Assembly (NCBI GenBank): GCA_003833135.1
Contig: QZLH01001087.1
Location: forward strand, 8,850-18,953
Length of the DNA: 10,104 nt
From: Oehlia diaphana
Lineage: Eukaryota > Glomeromycota > Glomeromycetes > Glomerales > Glomeraceae
Reading direction: 5' to 3'
Shown piece by piece: positions 1 through 6,956 of the stretch (positions are counted from its first letter, which is position 1; every line of letters begins with the position of its first letter). The notes beneath the pieces were generated by a model. That model worked only from the letters and a program-made list of their open reading frames with translations. It was not told the DNA's origin and did no database searches. The translations under genes were made by a program, and so were the position numbers.

Positions 1-1
1 T

Positions 2-386
2 GCCATACTTTTATCCAGAGCTCAGCGAGAAGAGCGCCTCAGAAAAAAGGCAGTCGAACTCGGTGAGGATCCAGATGTCTTCATGACCATCACCGAAAAA
101 GACAGGCTCGATTCCATTACATTTCGAGATAAGATGGATTGATGGAAACTGATTCACGAATGTGTAGTTAGGCAGAAGAGTTAGAAGAAGATCCTAAAGA
201 ATATATGGACATGAAAGTACGGGAAAGATTAATAGGAGAAGAAATAATCCATCGTTCTCTTGAGAATGACGGAGTCACATCCTCGTGGCTTGATACTGAT
301 GAGAAATGAAAAAAAACAATAAGTATACTCCAGGAGAATGGTATGCTTTGGTAAAGAGCGAATAAGAGTGGGTTAATAAAAATTAG
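2..386 (+). pseudogene. Decayed coding remnant, unknown family
   Basis: Coding-like protein sequence runs through this stretch but is broken several times. Frame 2 starts with AILLSRAQREERLRKKAVEL and continues through GEDPDVFMTITEKDRLDS to a TGA at 140-142, followed by in-frame WKLIHECVVRQK. A loss of about one base near 176-178 moves the frame to ELEEDPKEYMDMKVRERLIG and on to WLDTDEK, which ends at a TGA (307-309). A further shift near 307-320 gives KNNKYTPGEWYALVKSE, a TAA at 363-365, then EWVNKN and a TAG. The product would be charged, largely helical and without a signal peptide or membrane segment. The 5' end lies outside the window. The composition resembles proteins I associate with Rhizophagus, but I cannot name the family. 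Coding origin is likely; function is unknown. Confidence 0.6.
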
Positions 387-740
387 TAGGGATGAGATTT
401 TAGTTCTTTATGCACCACGCCTTCAGCCAAGTAGACGATATGCGAAGCGCCTCTGGCTAAAATCCCAAATTATTATTATTTTTTTGCTTATCCTATCTAC
501 CCGCAAATTTCAAATTGATGTAAATCTTCTCTTGGCCATAATGGGTGGATTCACATAGTGAACACTCAGCATAAGCTATATCATTATTTTTTCGCTCCTC
601 TAATCCTCCGATAGCTTTTACCGACCATGAGGTAGTAAAATATCGGGAATATTTTTTTCGAATTGAAGTTTCTTGGATATAATATAACTTAAGGGTTACA
701 TATAATCTAACAGTTATCCATAACCTAAATTCACATTATC
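387..740. other. Intergenic spacer with motif and T-rich tracts
   Basis: No gene is seen here. It holds one copy of the recurring GCGAAGCGCC motif (439-460), followed by a T-rich run ending in TTTTTTTGCTTATCC, an arrangement repeated upstream of the gene at 2003. A second T-rich tract with a pyrimidine patch lies at about 583-605. Short AT-rich TATA-like stretches (about 676-700) precede the ATG at 741 and may be a relic core promoter. The only ATG frame close behind the motif, at 540, stops after five codons. Confidence 0.5.
439..460 (-). promoter_or_regulatory. Dispersed GGCGCTTYGCATA motif, copy 1
   Basis: The plus strand reads TATGCGAAGCGCC, then TCTGGCTAA. On the minus strand this is TTAGCC, a short gap, then AGGCGCTTCGCATA. 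The same block occurs at 1925-1950 (same orientation) and, in the opposite orientation, at 3991-4012, about 7597-7617 and 8911-8930. It contains a short imperfect inverted repeat around GCG. Position upstream of coding remnants suggests a regulatory element, but a fragment of a dispersed repeat is equally possible. Confidence 0.45.
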
Positions 741-1891
741 ATGTCCGCGATTATAACAAAGTACGTTGCAGACCACAAACTCAATAAAGATATGAATAAT
801 GAAGAACTTAGCCAACACGCTGCAGCATTACTCGAGCTTTTGACAGATAAACTAAAAAGACTTAAAGGTCGTCAGCGCTTACAGGGGGCTATAGTTTTAG
901 TAAAGAACAGGTATTTCTATTGATTCCTGACCAAAGAATTGAGCGGTGCGTAAGTCAAGTAACTTCTTGGGAAGGAGGGAGTCTATCTAGGACTGGACCA
1001 GAAGCAGAAATTAATATATGTCAAGTATCTGATATCATCCCAGAAGGCGAGATTATAAGAGAAATGGCTCAGCGTATTATCTGGGATAATCTTAGTGAAA
1101 GAGATGTAAAAGTGATATCTAGAGCCTTAGTGGAAATATCCACTGATGCCGTTGTTGCCTTATCTCATCTCTCTAGGCTTCAAAGAGAATTGCGAACCCT
1201 CAATGCTTCAAAGGAAATAATTTCTGCTACATTGATTCCGGAGATAACCAGAGCATCTAATAAAATCCAACAGGAGCGTACAGAGCAACGTAAAAATGAA
1301 GAACTTCACTATCTGGACCACTTCTCGTTAGAATTGGTTAAGGAACGGCTAGATTTTTATGATGTGTCTAATACACCCGATAAATAGGCCCTAGCTGATG
1401 TAATGATCATGCTCTGTATTCGCCCTGCTGAAATTAAAAACTTGCGCATAGCAAATGGGGGTGTAACTGGATACGCAAAAAACCGAGGCCAACAGGATAT
1501 TCCTCAGGTGTTTAGATCACTGGAAAAAAATGAGGAGCGGACTAGGCAATTACTTACATGGATTCAGGAAGCAATTTCTTCCAGACAGTTAAAAGATCCC
1601 GAAAAGCCTAGATCGACATACTTAAGTTCATTTCTGAAAAAAGATGAATATATTTCTAAACCTTATGAGCCATTACTCCCTAGTTCTTTGCGCAAATTAG
1701 GGGCGGTATTTGCTTCTGTAGTGCATGGGCCTAAAAATCTGTTAAAAGCCAATTCTTATGCCAGTGAAGCCCTTCGACATTCGCCTGATAACCATGCTTC
1801 TCCATCTGATAGATATACTATAGTTAATTTCAGAAGGAGGGGGTAACCTTATGATCAAGCAAAACCATTCTGAATTTCTGATGAAAACTAA
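741..1891 (+). pseudogene. Crypton-like tyrosine recombinase pseudogene
   Basis: One ancestral protein of about 380 residues is spread over two frames. It starts at the ATG at 741 (MSAIITKYVADHKLNKDMNN), has a loss of about one base near 880, then continues in the second frame through KEQVFLLIPDQRIERCVSQV. TAG at 1385-1387 interrupts just before ALADVMIMLCIRPAEIKNL. TAA (1844-1846) and TGA (1871-1873) cut the tail, whose ancestral stop is at 1889-1891. The C-terminal half fits a tyrosine-recombinase core: Arg in IRPAE (1421-1423), Lys in AKNR (1478-1480), SSLR with Arg at 1691-1693 in place of HxxR, His in ALRHS (1778-1780) and a candidate nucleophile Tyr in SDRY (1814-1816). Such enzymes cut and rejoin DNA through a tyrosine link. 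I recognise this as a large Rhizophagus family; the Crypton label is my inference from the R-K-R-H-Y order. Confidence 0.62.
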
Positions 1892-2002
1892 TCACATATA
1901 TGGGTTAGAGGATCAGGATATTATTTATTGCGAAGCGCCTTTACGGCTAAATTTATTTTTTTTTGCTCGCCTAAGATCTAGCATATATAAAATATCACGA
2001 AA
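1892..2002 (+). promoter_or_regulatory. Putative promoter of coiled-coil gene
   Basis: This 111-base gap contains the recurring motif in the GCGAAGCGCC orientation (1925-1950), a run of nine T followed by GCTCGCC (about 1953-1970), and a TATA-like CATATATAAAA at about 1981-1991, just before the ATG at 2003. The order motif, T-tract with GCT, AT-rich box, start codon parallels the 439-540 region. Transcription start is not determinable by eye. Confidence 0.45.
1925..1950 (-). promoter_or_regulatory. Dispersed GGCGCTTYGCATA motif, copy 2
   Basis: The plus strand reads TTGCGAAGCGCC followed by TTTACGGCTAA, which on the minus strand is TTAGCC, a short gap, AAGGCGCTTCGCAATA. It lies 53 bases upstream of the coiled-coil start and matches copy 1 in orientation and in the T-rich tract behind it. 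Confidence 0.45.
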
Positions 2003-2467
2003 ATGGTAACCGATCAAAATCATTCATCTGATAGTACGTCCACTGAGCAGGAAGTTATCAGATATACGAAGATATTAGTCCAGGCATTTGGACTAGACAT
2101 GCAAAATACAGAAGTATATAGTGCGCTTTCCAGTGAAAATAGGGCATTAAAGAAACAATTGGAAAACTATCATTCCCAACACAACACTTTAGAAAAGAGG
2201 GTAAAAAGATTAGAGAGGAATGTAAAGTCCTTAGAGACTGAATTAGAAGATTTGAATGAATGTGTAGAACTGGACGAATGTGTAGATAGTGAGACTGTGG
2301 TCGACTTGATACATAAAATAGTTCCCTCACTGATTGGTAAAAAAGGGCTGGGCCAAAGGCATTCTTTGAACAAAGGTGCTGTGCATAGAGGAGGTTCATC
2401 TGATTCTGATATTGATGAAGTAATAAACATGATTAAGCATCAAAGGATTCGGGAGTACCTAGCCTAA
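2003..2467 (+). CDS. Hypothetical coiled-coil protein
   Basis: A 154-residue open frame with an acidic, Ser/Thr-rich start (DQNHSSDSTSTEQE), a hydrophobic segment (about residues 20-45), then a clear heptad-like coiled coil at about 46-92 (ENRALKKQLENYHSQHNTLE, continuing through KRVKRLERNVKSLETELEDL). The tail carries a Gly/Ser patch and a final helix ending in IREYLA. No signal peptide, membrane segment or catalytic motif is seen. A coiled coil suggests oligomerisation or partner binding; no family is recognised. The start is chosen because a TATA-like box and T-tract lie directly upstream. The frame stays open for 58 codons after the TAA at 2465-2467, so this may be the 5' part of a longer gene cut by a nonsense mutation. 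Open frames on the minus strand here look like shadows. Confidence 0.6.
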   Translation: MVTDQNHSSDSTSTEQEVIRYTKILVQAFGLDMQNTEVYSALSSENRALKKQLENYHSQHNTLEKRVKRLERNVKSLETELEDLNECVELDECVDSETVVDLIHKIVPSLIGKKGLGQRHSLNKGAVHRGGSSDSDIDEVINMIKHQRIREYLA

Positions 2468-2625
2468 AAGAAAGATCAGGAGAAAAATGCACTAATTGAA
2501 TCAGATAAATTATCATGTATGGCTAAAAAATCAAGGAATAATAGGCGCAAGACTGCAGGTAAGTTTACTACTAACCTTACACAGTATTTGCCATTATGCA
2601 ATCTGACCAAATATGACCACATATA
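2468..2625 (+). other. Possible lost 3' exon and intron start, split by transposon
   Basis: After the TAA of the coiled-coil gene the same frame continues (KKDQEKNALIESDKLSCMAK and on through KSRNNRRKTAG) without a stop until 2643, inside the transposon end. GTAAGT, a consensus 5' splice site, follows GCAG at 2557-2560, and TACTAAC, an ideal branch-point sequence, lies about ten bases further. The nearest acceptor (ACACAG, about 2579-2584) would give an intron of only about 26 bases, which is too short. Without the Tc1 element an AG in TGATAG just right of the insertion (3941-3946) would give an intron of about 70 bases. The transposon may therefore sit in an intron. This is an inference without transcript support. 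Confidence 0.35.
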
Positions 2626-2645
2626 CAGTTCTCGAAAAAAGTAAT
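2626..2645 (+). repeat. Left terminal inverted repeat of Tc1 element
   Basis: CAGTTCTCGAAAAAAGTAAT, preceded by TA at 2624-2625. It is the exact reverse complement of 3919-3938. Similarity to the other end drops sharply further inward. Confidence 0.95.
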
Positions 2646-2750
2646 TGGAATTACATTTTTATTAATAAAAAAATAAATAAATGTCCTATTTACATAAAAA
2701 TTTATATACACGTCCCTCAAAACCTGAGGAACAAATTTACTTAAGGTCAT

Positions 2751-3759
2751 TTAGTAAGGTATCTTATTACCTTCACCCTCAATCACCAGTTCTATTCTCG
2801 ATTTCATATTACGGACCAAATTAAGAAAAATTTCTGGTTCAATCCCCTCCCATTCCTCTTGGATTACTTCACAAAAAACATCTACTGTGATCGGATTTTT
2901 TTTAAGAATCAGTTTATTAACATGTTTCTCCACATGCTATTTAAAATGCACCATAAATTTTCGATCAGATTGAAGTCTGGACTGTTTGAGGGCCAGTCCA
3001 ACAACTTTGGACAACGATCCAAAAGAAGTTTCTTTGTTTCCCTAGCTGTATGCTTCGGATCGTTGTCCTGCTGGAATATCCACCTTCTTCCCATTATAGT
3101 ATTTGCATTTTCAAACAGATTTTCAATTAAAATCTCATGGTAAAAACTATACCTGTAAAAAGAAGAAAGCCAATTGGACCTTTCGCTGAAAACGCGCCCC
3201 ATGCGTGAACTTTGTATGGATGTTTTACCATAGGCTTATTTGGAGGTTGTGTACCAGTTTTATAAAAAACTTTTTGGCTATTTCGGAACATTTGGAATGT
3301 GGTTTTATCAGAAAAAATAACTTTATTCCAATTTTGACGTCTGTATTTCATAGCAAATTCCATTCTACGACGCTTATGATTATCAGTGAGTAGAGGAACA
3401 GATTTTGGAATTACACTAACATATTGAAGATTATGAAGCTCATTAAGCACAGTTCAGTCAGTTACATTAAGGTTAGTGTAATTATCATTCAAAATATTTG
3501 CAAGTTCCGCACATGTGTAATATTTGTTTGCTGAAATAAGACGACCAAGATAATAATGTTTTTTGGGAGTAAGCTTCTTTGGCCTTCCAGAGCGAGATAA
3601 AGGACTCAAAGTAACCCCATTTTTAAGTTTTTTGATATAGTCATATATAGTAGAAAGTGGAATAGAAGTTAATTGGTGCAAAGATTTGGCGTTATGAACG
3701 CCATTATCCCATAAAGTGCTTACAATTATACGACGTTGTGCAAGTGTAACTTTTGCCAT
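2751..3759 (-). pseudogene. Tc1-family transposase, DD34E, inactivated
   Basis: It would bind the terminal repeats and catalyse cut-and-paste transposition. The likely start is the ATG at 3757-3759 (MAKVTLAQRRIIVS). The N-terminal helix-turn-helix region (LHQLTSIPLSTIYDYIKKLK) is followed by a GRPR-like SGRPKKLT linker. A TGA at 3454-3456 interrupts between NLNVTD and TVLNELHNL. The catalytic residues are Asp in IFSDKTTF (3307-3309), Asp in QQDNDPKH (3065-3067) and Glu in LIENLW (2960-2962), with 34 residues between the last two, the DD34E signature. A frameshift at about 3143-3148 moves TGI to FYHEIL, apparently with a few codons lost, and another at about 2934-2941 moves ILNS to VEKHVNKL. 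The natural stop is at 2751-2753. Total length of about 336 codons is normal for Tc1. The three lesions make it non-functional. Confidence 0.93.
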
Positions 3760-3918
3760 ATTTTTTGGGGATAAGTTTTTTTGGGGTAAAATCAAATAAA
3801 TAAATAAATATGTTGATCATTTTTGTTTATGTTTACTACGTCACCATGCAAAATATTTTTTTAATTGGGCAATTATTACGTAAGAAATTTGAATTTTTGT
3901 AGAATGTATTATTTACCG

Positions 3919-3938
3919 ATTACTTTTTTCGAGAACTG
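3919..3938 (-). repeat. Right terminal inverted repeat of Tc1 element
   Basis: ATTACTTTTTTCGAGAACTG, the exact reverse complement of the left end, followed by TA at 3939-3940. Confidence 0.95.
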
Positions 3939-3990
3939 TATGATAGGGCAACTGGATTTATCACTATCATGAATAAAAGACAGGATAGGA

Positions 3991-4012
3991 TTAGCCGAAG
4001 GCGCTGTGCATA
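3991..4012 (+). promoter_or_regulatory. Dispersed GGCGCTTYGCATA motif, copy 3
   Basis: TTAGCC, GA, AGGCGCTGTGCATA, in the opposite orientation to copies 1 and 2. It lies about 130 bases upstream of the first F-box gene and just right of the Tc1 insertion. The variant GCTGTGCATAG also occurs at about 2375-2387 inside the coiled-coil gene left of the transposon. Confidence 0.4.
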
Positions 4013-4067
4013 GGCATATTTGATTATCCTGAACTGAGCGAATATCTGGCAGTCTGATCCAACTAGT

Positions 4068-4140
4068 CTGGAGCAGTGATCTACCAGCTCGTCTAATTTA
4101 TTTTTTTGATTAAAGATACAACATATAATACAGACTATTT
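4068..4140 (+). promoter_or_regulatory. F-box upstream module, copy 1
   Basis: CTGGAGCAGTGATC, TACCAGCTCG, a T-rich tract, GATTAAAGAT and an AT-rich ACATATAATA precede the ATG at 4141. The same ordered blocks precede the F-box copies at 4882 and 5866, and partial versions lie at 6831, 7617 and 8079. Conservation upstream of several starts supports a promoter role, though part of it may simply reflect the duplicated unit. Confidence 0.5.
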
Positions 4141-4795
4141 ATGGCGCATACAAGCATTTTTATTATACCAGAACTATTAGAACAGATTTTACATTTTTTA
4201 GCAATAGATAAGTCACTATATCCCGCTCTATTTGTATCCCGATTGTGGTATAGATGTAGTGTCCCTATTCTATGGAGACGCATTAAGTTAAAGAGGACGA
4301 GTAATGCACAAAAATTTTTTATGAAAATAATACGTGGGGAGTGAACGCTAATTTATCGCTTGAATGTAACACATCTAGAAATTCCATTTTACCATCTTTC
4401 AGATAAAAATCTCAAAAGCATTGCAAGCCTGTTCTCAAATCTAGTTCATTTAGATTTATATGGTAGTGAGGGATTTAGCGATAAAATGTTAAACCGAATA
4501 GCGGAATCATATCCCAATCTGAAGCATCTTAACTTGGGAGGGGGTGGAAATGGATTAATATCTGATAAGAGTCTATATGCAATCGCAAATTTATGCCATA
4601 AAATAGAATATATGAGTATTTCTCATCGCAATCAATTCTCTGAAATAGCGATGTGGAATGTTATCCATTCTTGTCCGAAGCTTCAAAAGTTCGATATTTA
4701 TAAATGTGAAATTTCCAATATAACCATTGAGGAAATTGGATTATATCTTAAATTAAAATATATTAATCTGGGTACTGCCACCCGATATTTGAAAA
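4141..4795 (+). pseudogene. F-box/LRR gene copy 1, nonsense and 3' truncated
   Basis: It starts MAHTSIFIIPELLEQILHFL, an F-box of about 45 residues (ends near LWRRIKL), the surface that docks on Skp1 in SCF ubiquitin ligases. A TGA at 4342-4344 replaces the Gln found at this position in copies 2 and 3 (RGRQKPVY and CKRQKPVY). The same frame then carries AMN1/FBXL-type leucine-rich repeats (FSNLVHLDL, YPNLKHLNL, CHKIEYMSI, CPKLQKFDI, KLKYINL), expected to bind substrate. After YINLG at about 4770 similarity to the paralogues ends, so the ISKEA to NIHVENF tail is missing and sequence like the copy 2 upstream module follows. The frame therefore runs on into copy 2 by accident. A truncated F-box-only peptide of 67 residues might still be made. 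Confidence 0.85.
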
Positions 4796-4881
4796 AAATT
4801 GGCCAGAGTCAGACATGTTTTTCTTCTTCTGGAGGTTCCAATTTATTTTTTTTTCGATTAAAGATAAAGCATATATTATTT
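4796..4881 (+). promoter_or_regulatory. F-box upstream module, copy 2 (degenerate)
   Basis: GGCCAGAGTCAGACATG resembles the GATCCAGAGCAGTGAT block of copy 3, and TTTATTTTTTTTTCGATTAAAGATA plus ATATATTATTT match the other modules just before the ATG at 4882. The stretch lacks stop codons in the reading frame of copy 1, which is why the two genes appear fused. Confidence 0.45.
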
Positions 4882-5781
4882 ATGGCGTATTTAAGCATCT
4901 TTTATTTACCGGAACTATTAGAACAGATTTTACATTTTTTAGCGATAAATAAATCCCTCTATCCCGCTCTATTTGTTTGCCGATTGTGGTACAGGTGTGC
5001 CATTCCTAGTCTATGGAAACGCGTTGAGTTAAAGGGAAAAGGTATAAAGAATCAACCCCGATTGGAAAAATTTATAAAAATAGTGCGTGGAAGGCAAAAA
5101 CCAGTTTATAGTTCAAGAATAACACATCTTAAAATTTCATATTATCATTTACTTTCGGATAAAAAAATCAAAGACATTGTGAGTTCATGTCCAAACATAA
5201 TCCATTTGAATTTTAAAAGAAGTACAGGTTTTTCTGATAAAGCGCTAATTCTGATAGCAGAATCATACCCAAATCTGAAGTATCTCAATTTATGCGATTA
5301 TGCAGATGCTACTGGCATTCTTTATCAAAGATTTACTAATAAGGGTCTACTTGTGATATCGAGCTTATGCCATAAATTGGAATATCTTAATATTTATCTA
5401 CACACGGGAATTACTGAATTAACAATTTGTGATATTATTCGTTTTTGCCCAGAACTCCAACATCTCGACCTTAGCTATTGCGGAGTTACCAATGTGGTTA
5501 TTGAGGAAATTATTCATTTTTGTCTCAACCTAAAATACCTTAATCTGGAAGAATGTAGTGATATTAGCAAAGAAGCTATGGATCAGCTTATTTCACTTAA
5601 ACCAAATATCCATGTTGAGAATTTCATGAATACCGTAATGCCAGCCCCATTTGATGTATATTCTGTAATGTATGTACTTTCAAGAAGATTGGAAATGTCA
5701 GTTAATGCACCAAGAGATGCTACATCCTTAGATAATTATATTAATAACGAATTAATGAGGAGAATGACATTGTTAGAGTAA
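4882..5781 (+). CDS. F-box/leucine-rich-repeat protein, intact copy 2
   Basis: A 299-residue protein, probably the substrate receptor of an SCF ubiquitin ligase. The F-box is at about residues 8-50 (YLPELLEQILHFLAINKSL to LWKRVEL). A linker containing [10 protein letters not shown] leads to about six leucine-rich repeats of the AMN1/FBXL type at about 75-235 ([44 protein letters not shown], then CSDISKEAMDQL). The last 55 or so residues are a unique tail ending in NELMRRMTLLE. The open frame extends upstream to 4360, but the ATG at 4882 is chosen because it aligns with the starts of copies 1 and 3 and follows the conserved upstream module. The extra N-terminal part is the relic of copy 1. This is the only copy without a lesion. 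Target protein unknown. Confidence 0.88.
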   Translation: MAYLSIFYLPELLEQILHFLAINKSLYPALFVCRLWYRCAIPSLWKRVELKGKGIKNQPRLEKFIKIVRGRQKPVYSSRITHLKISYYHLLSDKKIKDIVSSCPNIIHLNFKRSTGFSDKALILIAESYPNLKYLNLCDYADATGILYQRFTNKGLLVISSLCHKLEYLNIYLHTGITELTICDIIRFCPELQHLDLSYCGVTNVVIEEIIHFCLNLKYLNLEECSDISKEAMDQLISLKPNIHVENFMNTVMPAPFDVYSVMYVLSRRLEMSVNAPRDATSLDNYINNELMRRMTLLE

Positions 5782-5805
5782 GCATTAGAATTCCGCAAAT
5801 AACCT

Positions 5806-5865
5806 GATCCAGAGCAGTGATCGCATAATTTTATTTTTTATTTAAAGATACAGTATATATTATTT
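5806..5865 (+). promoter_or_regulatory. F-box upstream module, copy 3
   Basis: CCAGAGCAGTGATC, a T-rich tract (TTTTATTTTTTATTTAAAGA) and CAGTATATATTATTT lead directly to the ATG at 5866. The layout matches the module before 4141, without the CCAGCTCG block. Confidence 0.5.
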
Positions 5866-6786
5866 ATGGCGCATACAGGCATTTTTAATATACAGGAATT
5901 ACTAGAACAGATTTTACATTTTTTAGCACTAGATAAGTCACTCTATCCCACCCTGTTTGTTTGCTGACTTTGGTATAAATGCAGTGCTCCTATTCTATGG
6001 AAACGCATTGAGCTAAAGAAAGGTGAAAGAGAGGATTGCACTCGATTGAAGAAATTTATGAAAATAGTATGTAAAAGACAAAAGCCAGTCTATAGCTCAA
6101 ATCTAACTCAACTAGAAATTTCAAACTACCATCCACTTTCAGATAAAAAATTCTATGGCATTGCGCGTTTATTCTCAAATATAGTCTACTTAGATTTAAA
6201 TTTTAGCACAGGGTTTGGTAATAAAACATTAAATCGAATAGCAGAATCATACCCCAATCTGAAGTATCTTAATTTGCAAAAGAACGAGTATGTATCCAGT
6301 AATATGGGCATAATAACTGGTGAAGGTCTATTTGCTATTGCCCGGTCATGCCATAAATTAGAATATCTAAATATTTCTCATCACACAGATATTTGTGAAC
6401 TATCAATTTGTAATGTTATTCGTTCTTGCCTAAGACTTCAACAACTCGACCTTAGCTTTTGTAAAATTACTGATATAACTATTGAAGAAATTGCTAAATC
6501 ATATCATAATTTAAAATATCTTAATTTGAGGGGGTGTGATAAAATTAGCAAAGAAGCTATAAATAAGCTAAATTCAAATATCCACGTAAAGAATTTTGTG
6601 GCTTCAATGGATTCAATGCTAGCTGGATTAGATGAAACAAATAAGACAACACCTTCATATTATCAATCAGAATTTCAGACCCCGCTACAGGGCATATCCA
6701 CAATTAAATTCCAATACATCTATAGCTATAAGCAGACATTCACCAATTCGAGGTATTATTTCCACCTTAATGTCGAAAGCTGGTGA
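5866..6786 (+). pseudogene. F-box/LRR gene copy 3 with stop in the F-box
   Basis: MAHTGIFNIQELLEQILHFL begins an F-box nearly identical to copies 1 and 2, but codon 34 is TGA (5965-5967) where both paralogues have CGA (Arg in RLWYRC), a single C-to-T change. Beyond it the frame is open to 6786 (306 codons in total) with KRQKPVYSS, leucine-rich repeats ([44 protein letters not shown]), the CDKISKEA and NIHVKNF elements, and a tail (about residues 245-306) unrelated to that of copy 2. A product could start at an internal Met such as 6055 but would lack the F-box and so could not dock on Skp1. Readthrough, or an LRR-only product, cannot be excluded. Confidence 0.85.
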
Positions 6787-6956
6787 AAAAATATTAGCCC
6801 CAGAATGAATACTCTACCAATCTAACTAATCTGGAGTAGTGATCACCAGCTTGAAAGAATTTTTTTGTTGGGTTATACTTATATTCTATACGACAAAAAA
6901 TATAGATTAGCTAACCTGTTCTAGACATGGGCATTGGTCTGTACCAGCTGAATTTT
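6787..6956 (+). promoter_or_regulatory. Orphan F-box upstream module, copy 4
   Basis: CTGGAGTAGTGATCACCAGC at 6831-6850, then TTGAAAGAATTTTTTTG and an AT-rich stretch with TATACTTATATTCTATACGA, as before the F-box starts. No F-box gene follows; the next plus-strand ATG (6927) opens a 65-codon frame opposite a better-supported minus-strand relic. CGACAAAAAATATAG at about 6892-6906 recurs as CGACAAAAAATAAG near 8132. It looks like a module whose gene was lost. Confidence 0.4.

Larger units (their letters stand above)
2626..3938 (-). mobile_element. Tc1-like DNA transposon, complete ends
   Basis: A 1,313-base element bounded by perfect 20-bp terminal inverted repeats (CAGTTCTCGAAAAAAGTAAT) and flanked on both sides by TA (2624-2625 and 3939-3940), the target duplication expected of the Tc1/mariner superfamily. 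It contains one minus-strand transposase gene (2751-3759) and short non-coding ends with TAAA microsatellites at about 2667-2683 and 3793-3810. Size, TIR length and single gene all fit Tc1. The element is inactive as it stands because the transposase is broken, but its ends could still be used by a transposase supplied from another copy. Perfect TIRs suggest a fairly recent insertion. Confidence 0.95.

Noticed and set aside
2058..2430. Two minus-strand open frames opposite the coiled-coil gene
   Set aside because: They are antisense shadows: low-complexity Ser/Leu/Phe composition, no upstream signals, while the plus strand has a clear heptad pattern and a promoter-like leader.
2859..3393. Plus-strand open frames across the Tc1 element
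   Set aside because: They lie antisense to conserved transposase motifs (DDE, SGRPKKLT) and have no recognisable content of their own.
3991..4060. Right flank of the Tc1 element as a second decayed copy of the coiled-coil gene end
   Set aside because: Only GCTGTGCATAG and a loose SEYLA/REYLA resemblance are shared; the sequence between does not align, so chance plus the common motif explains it.
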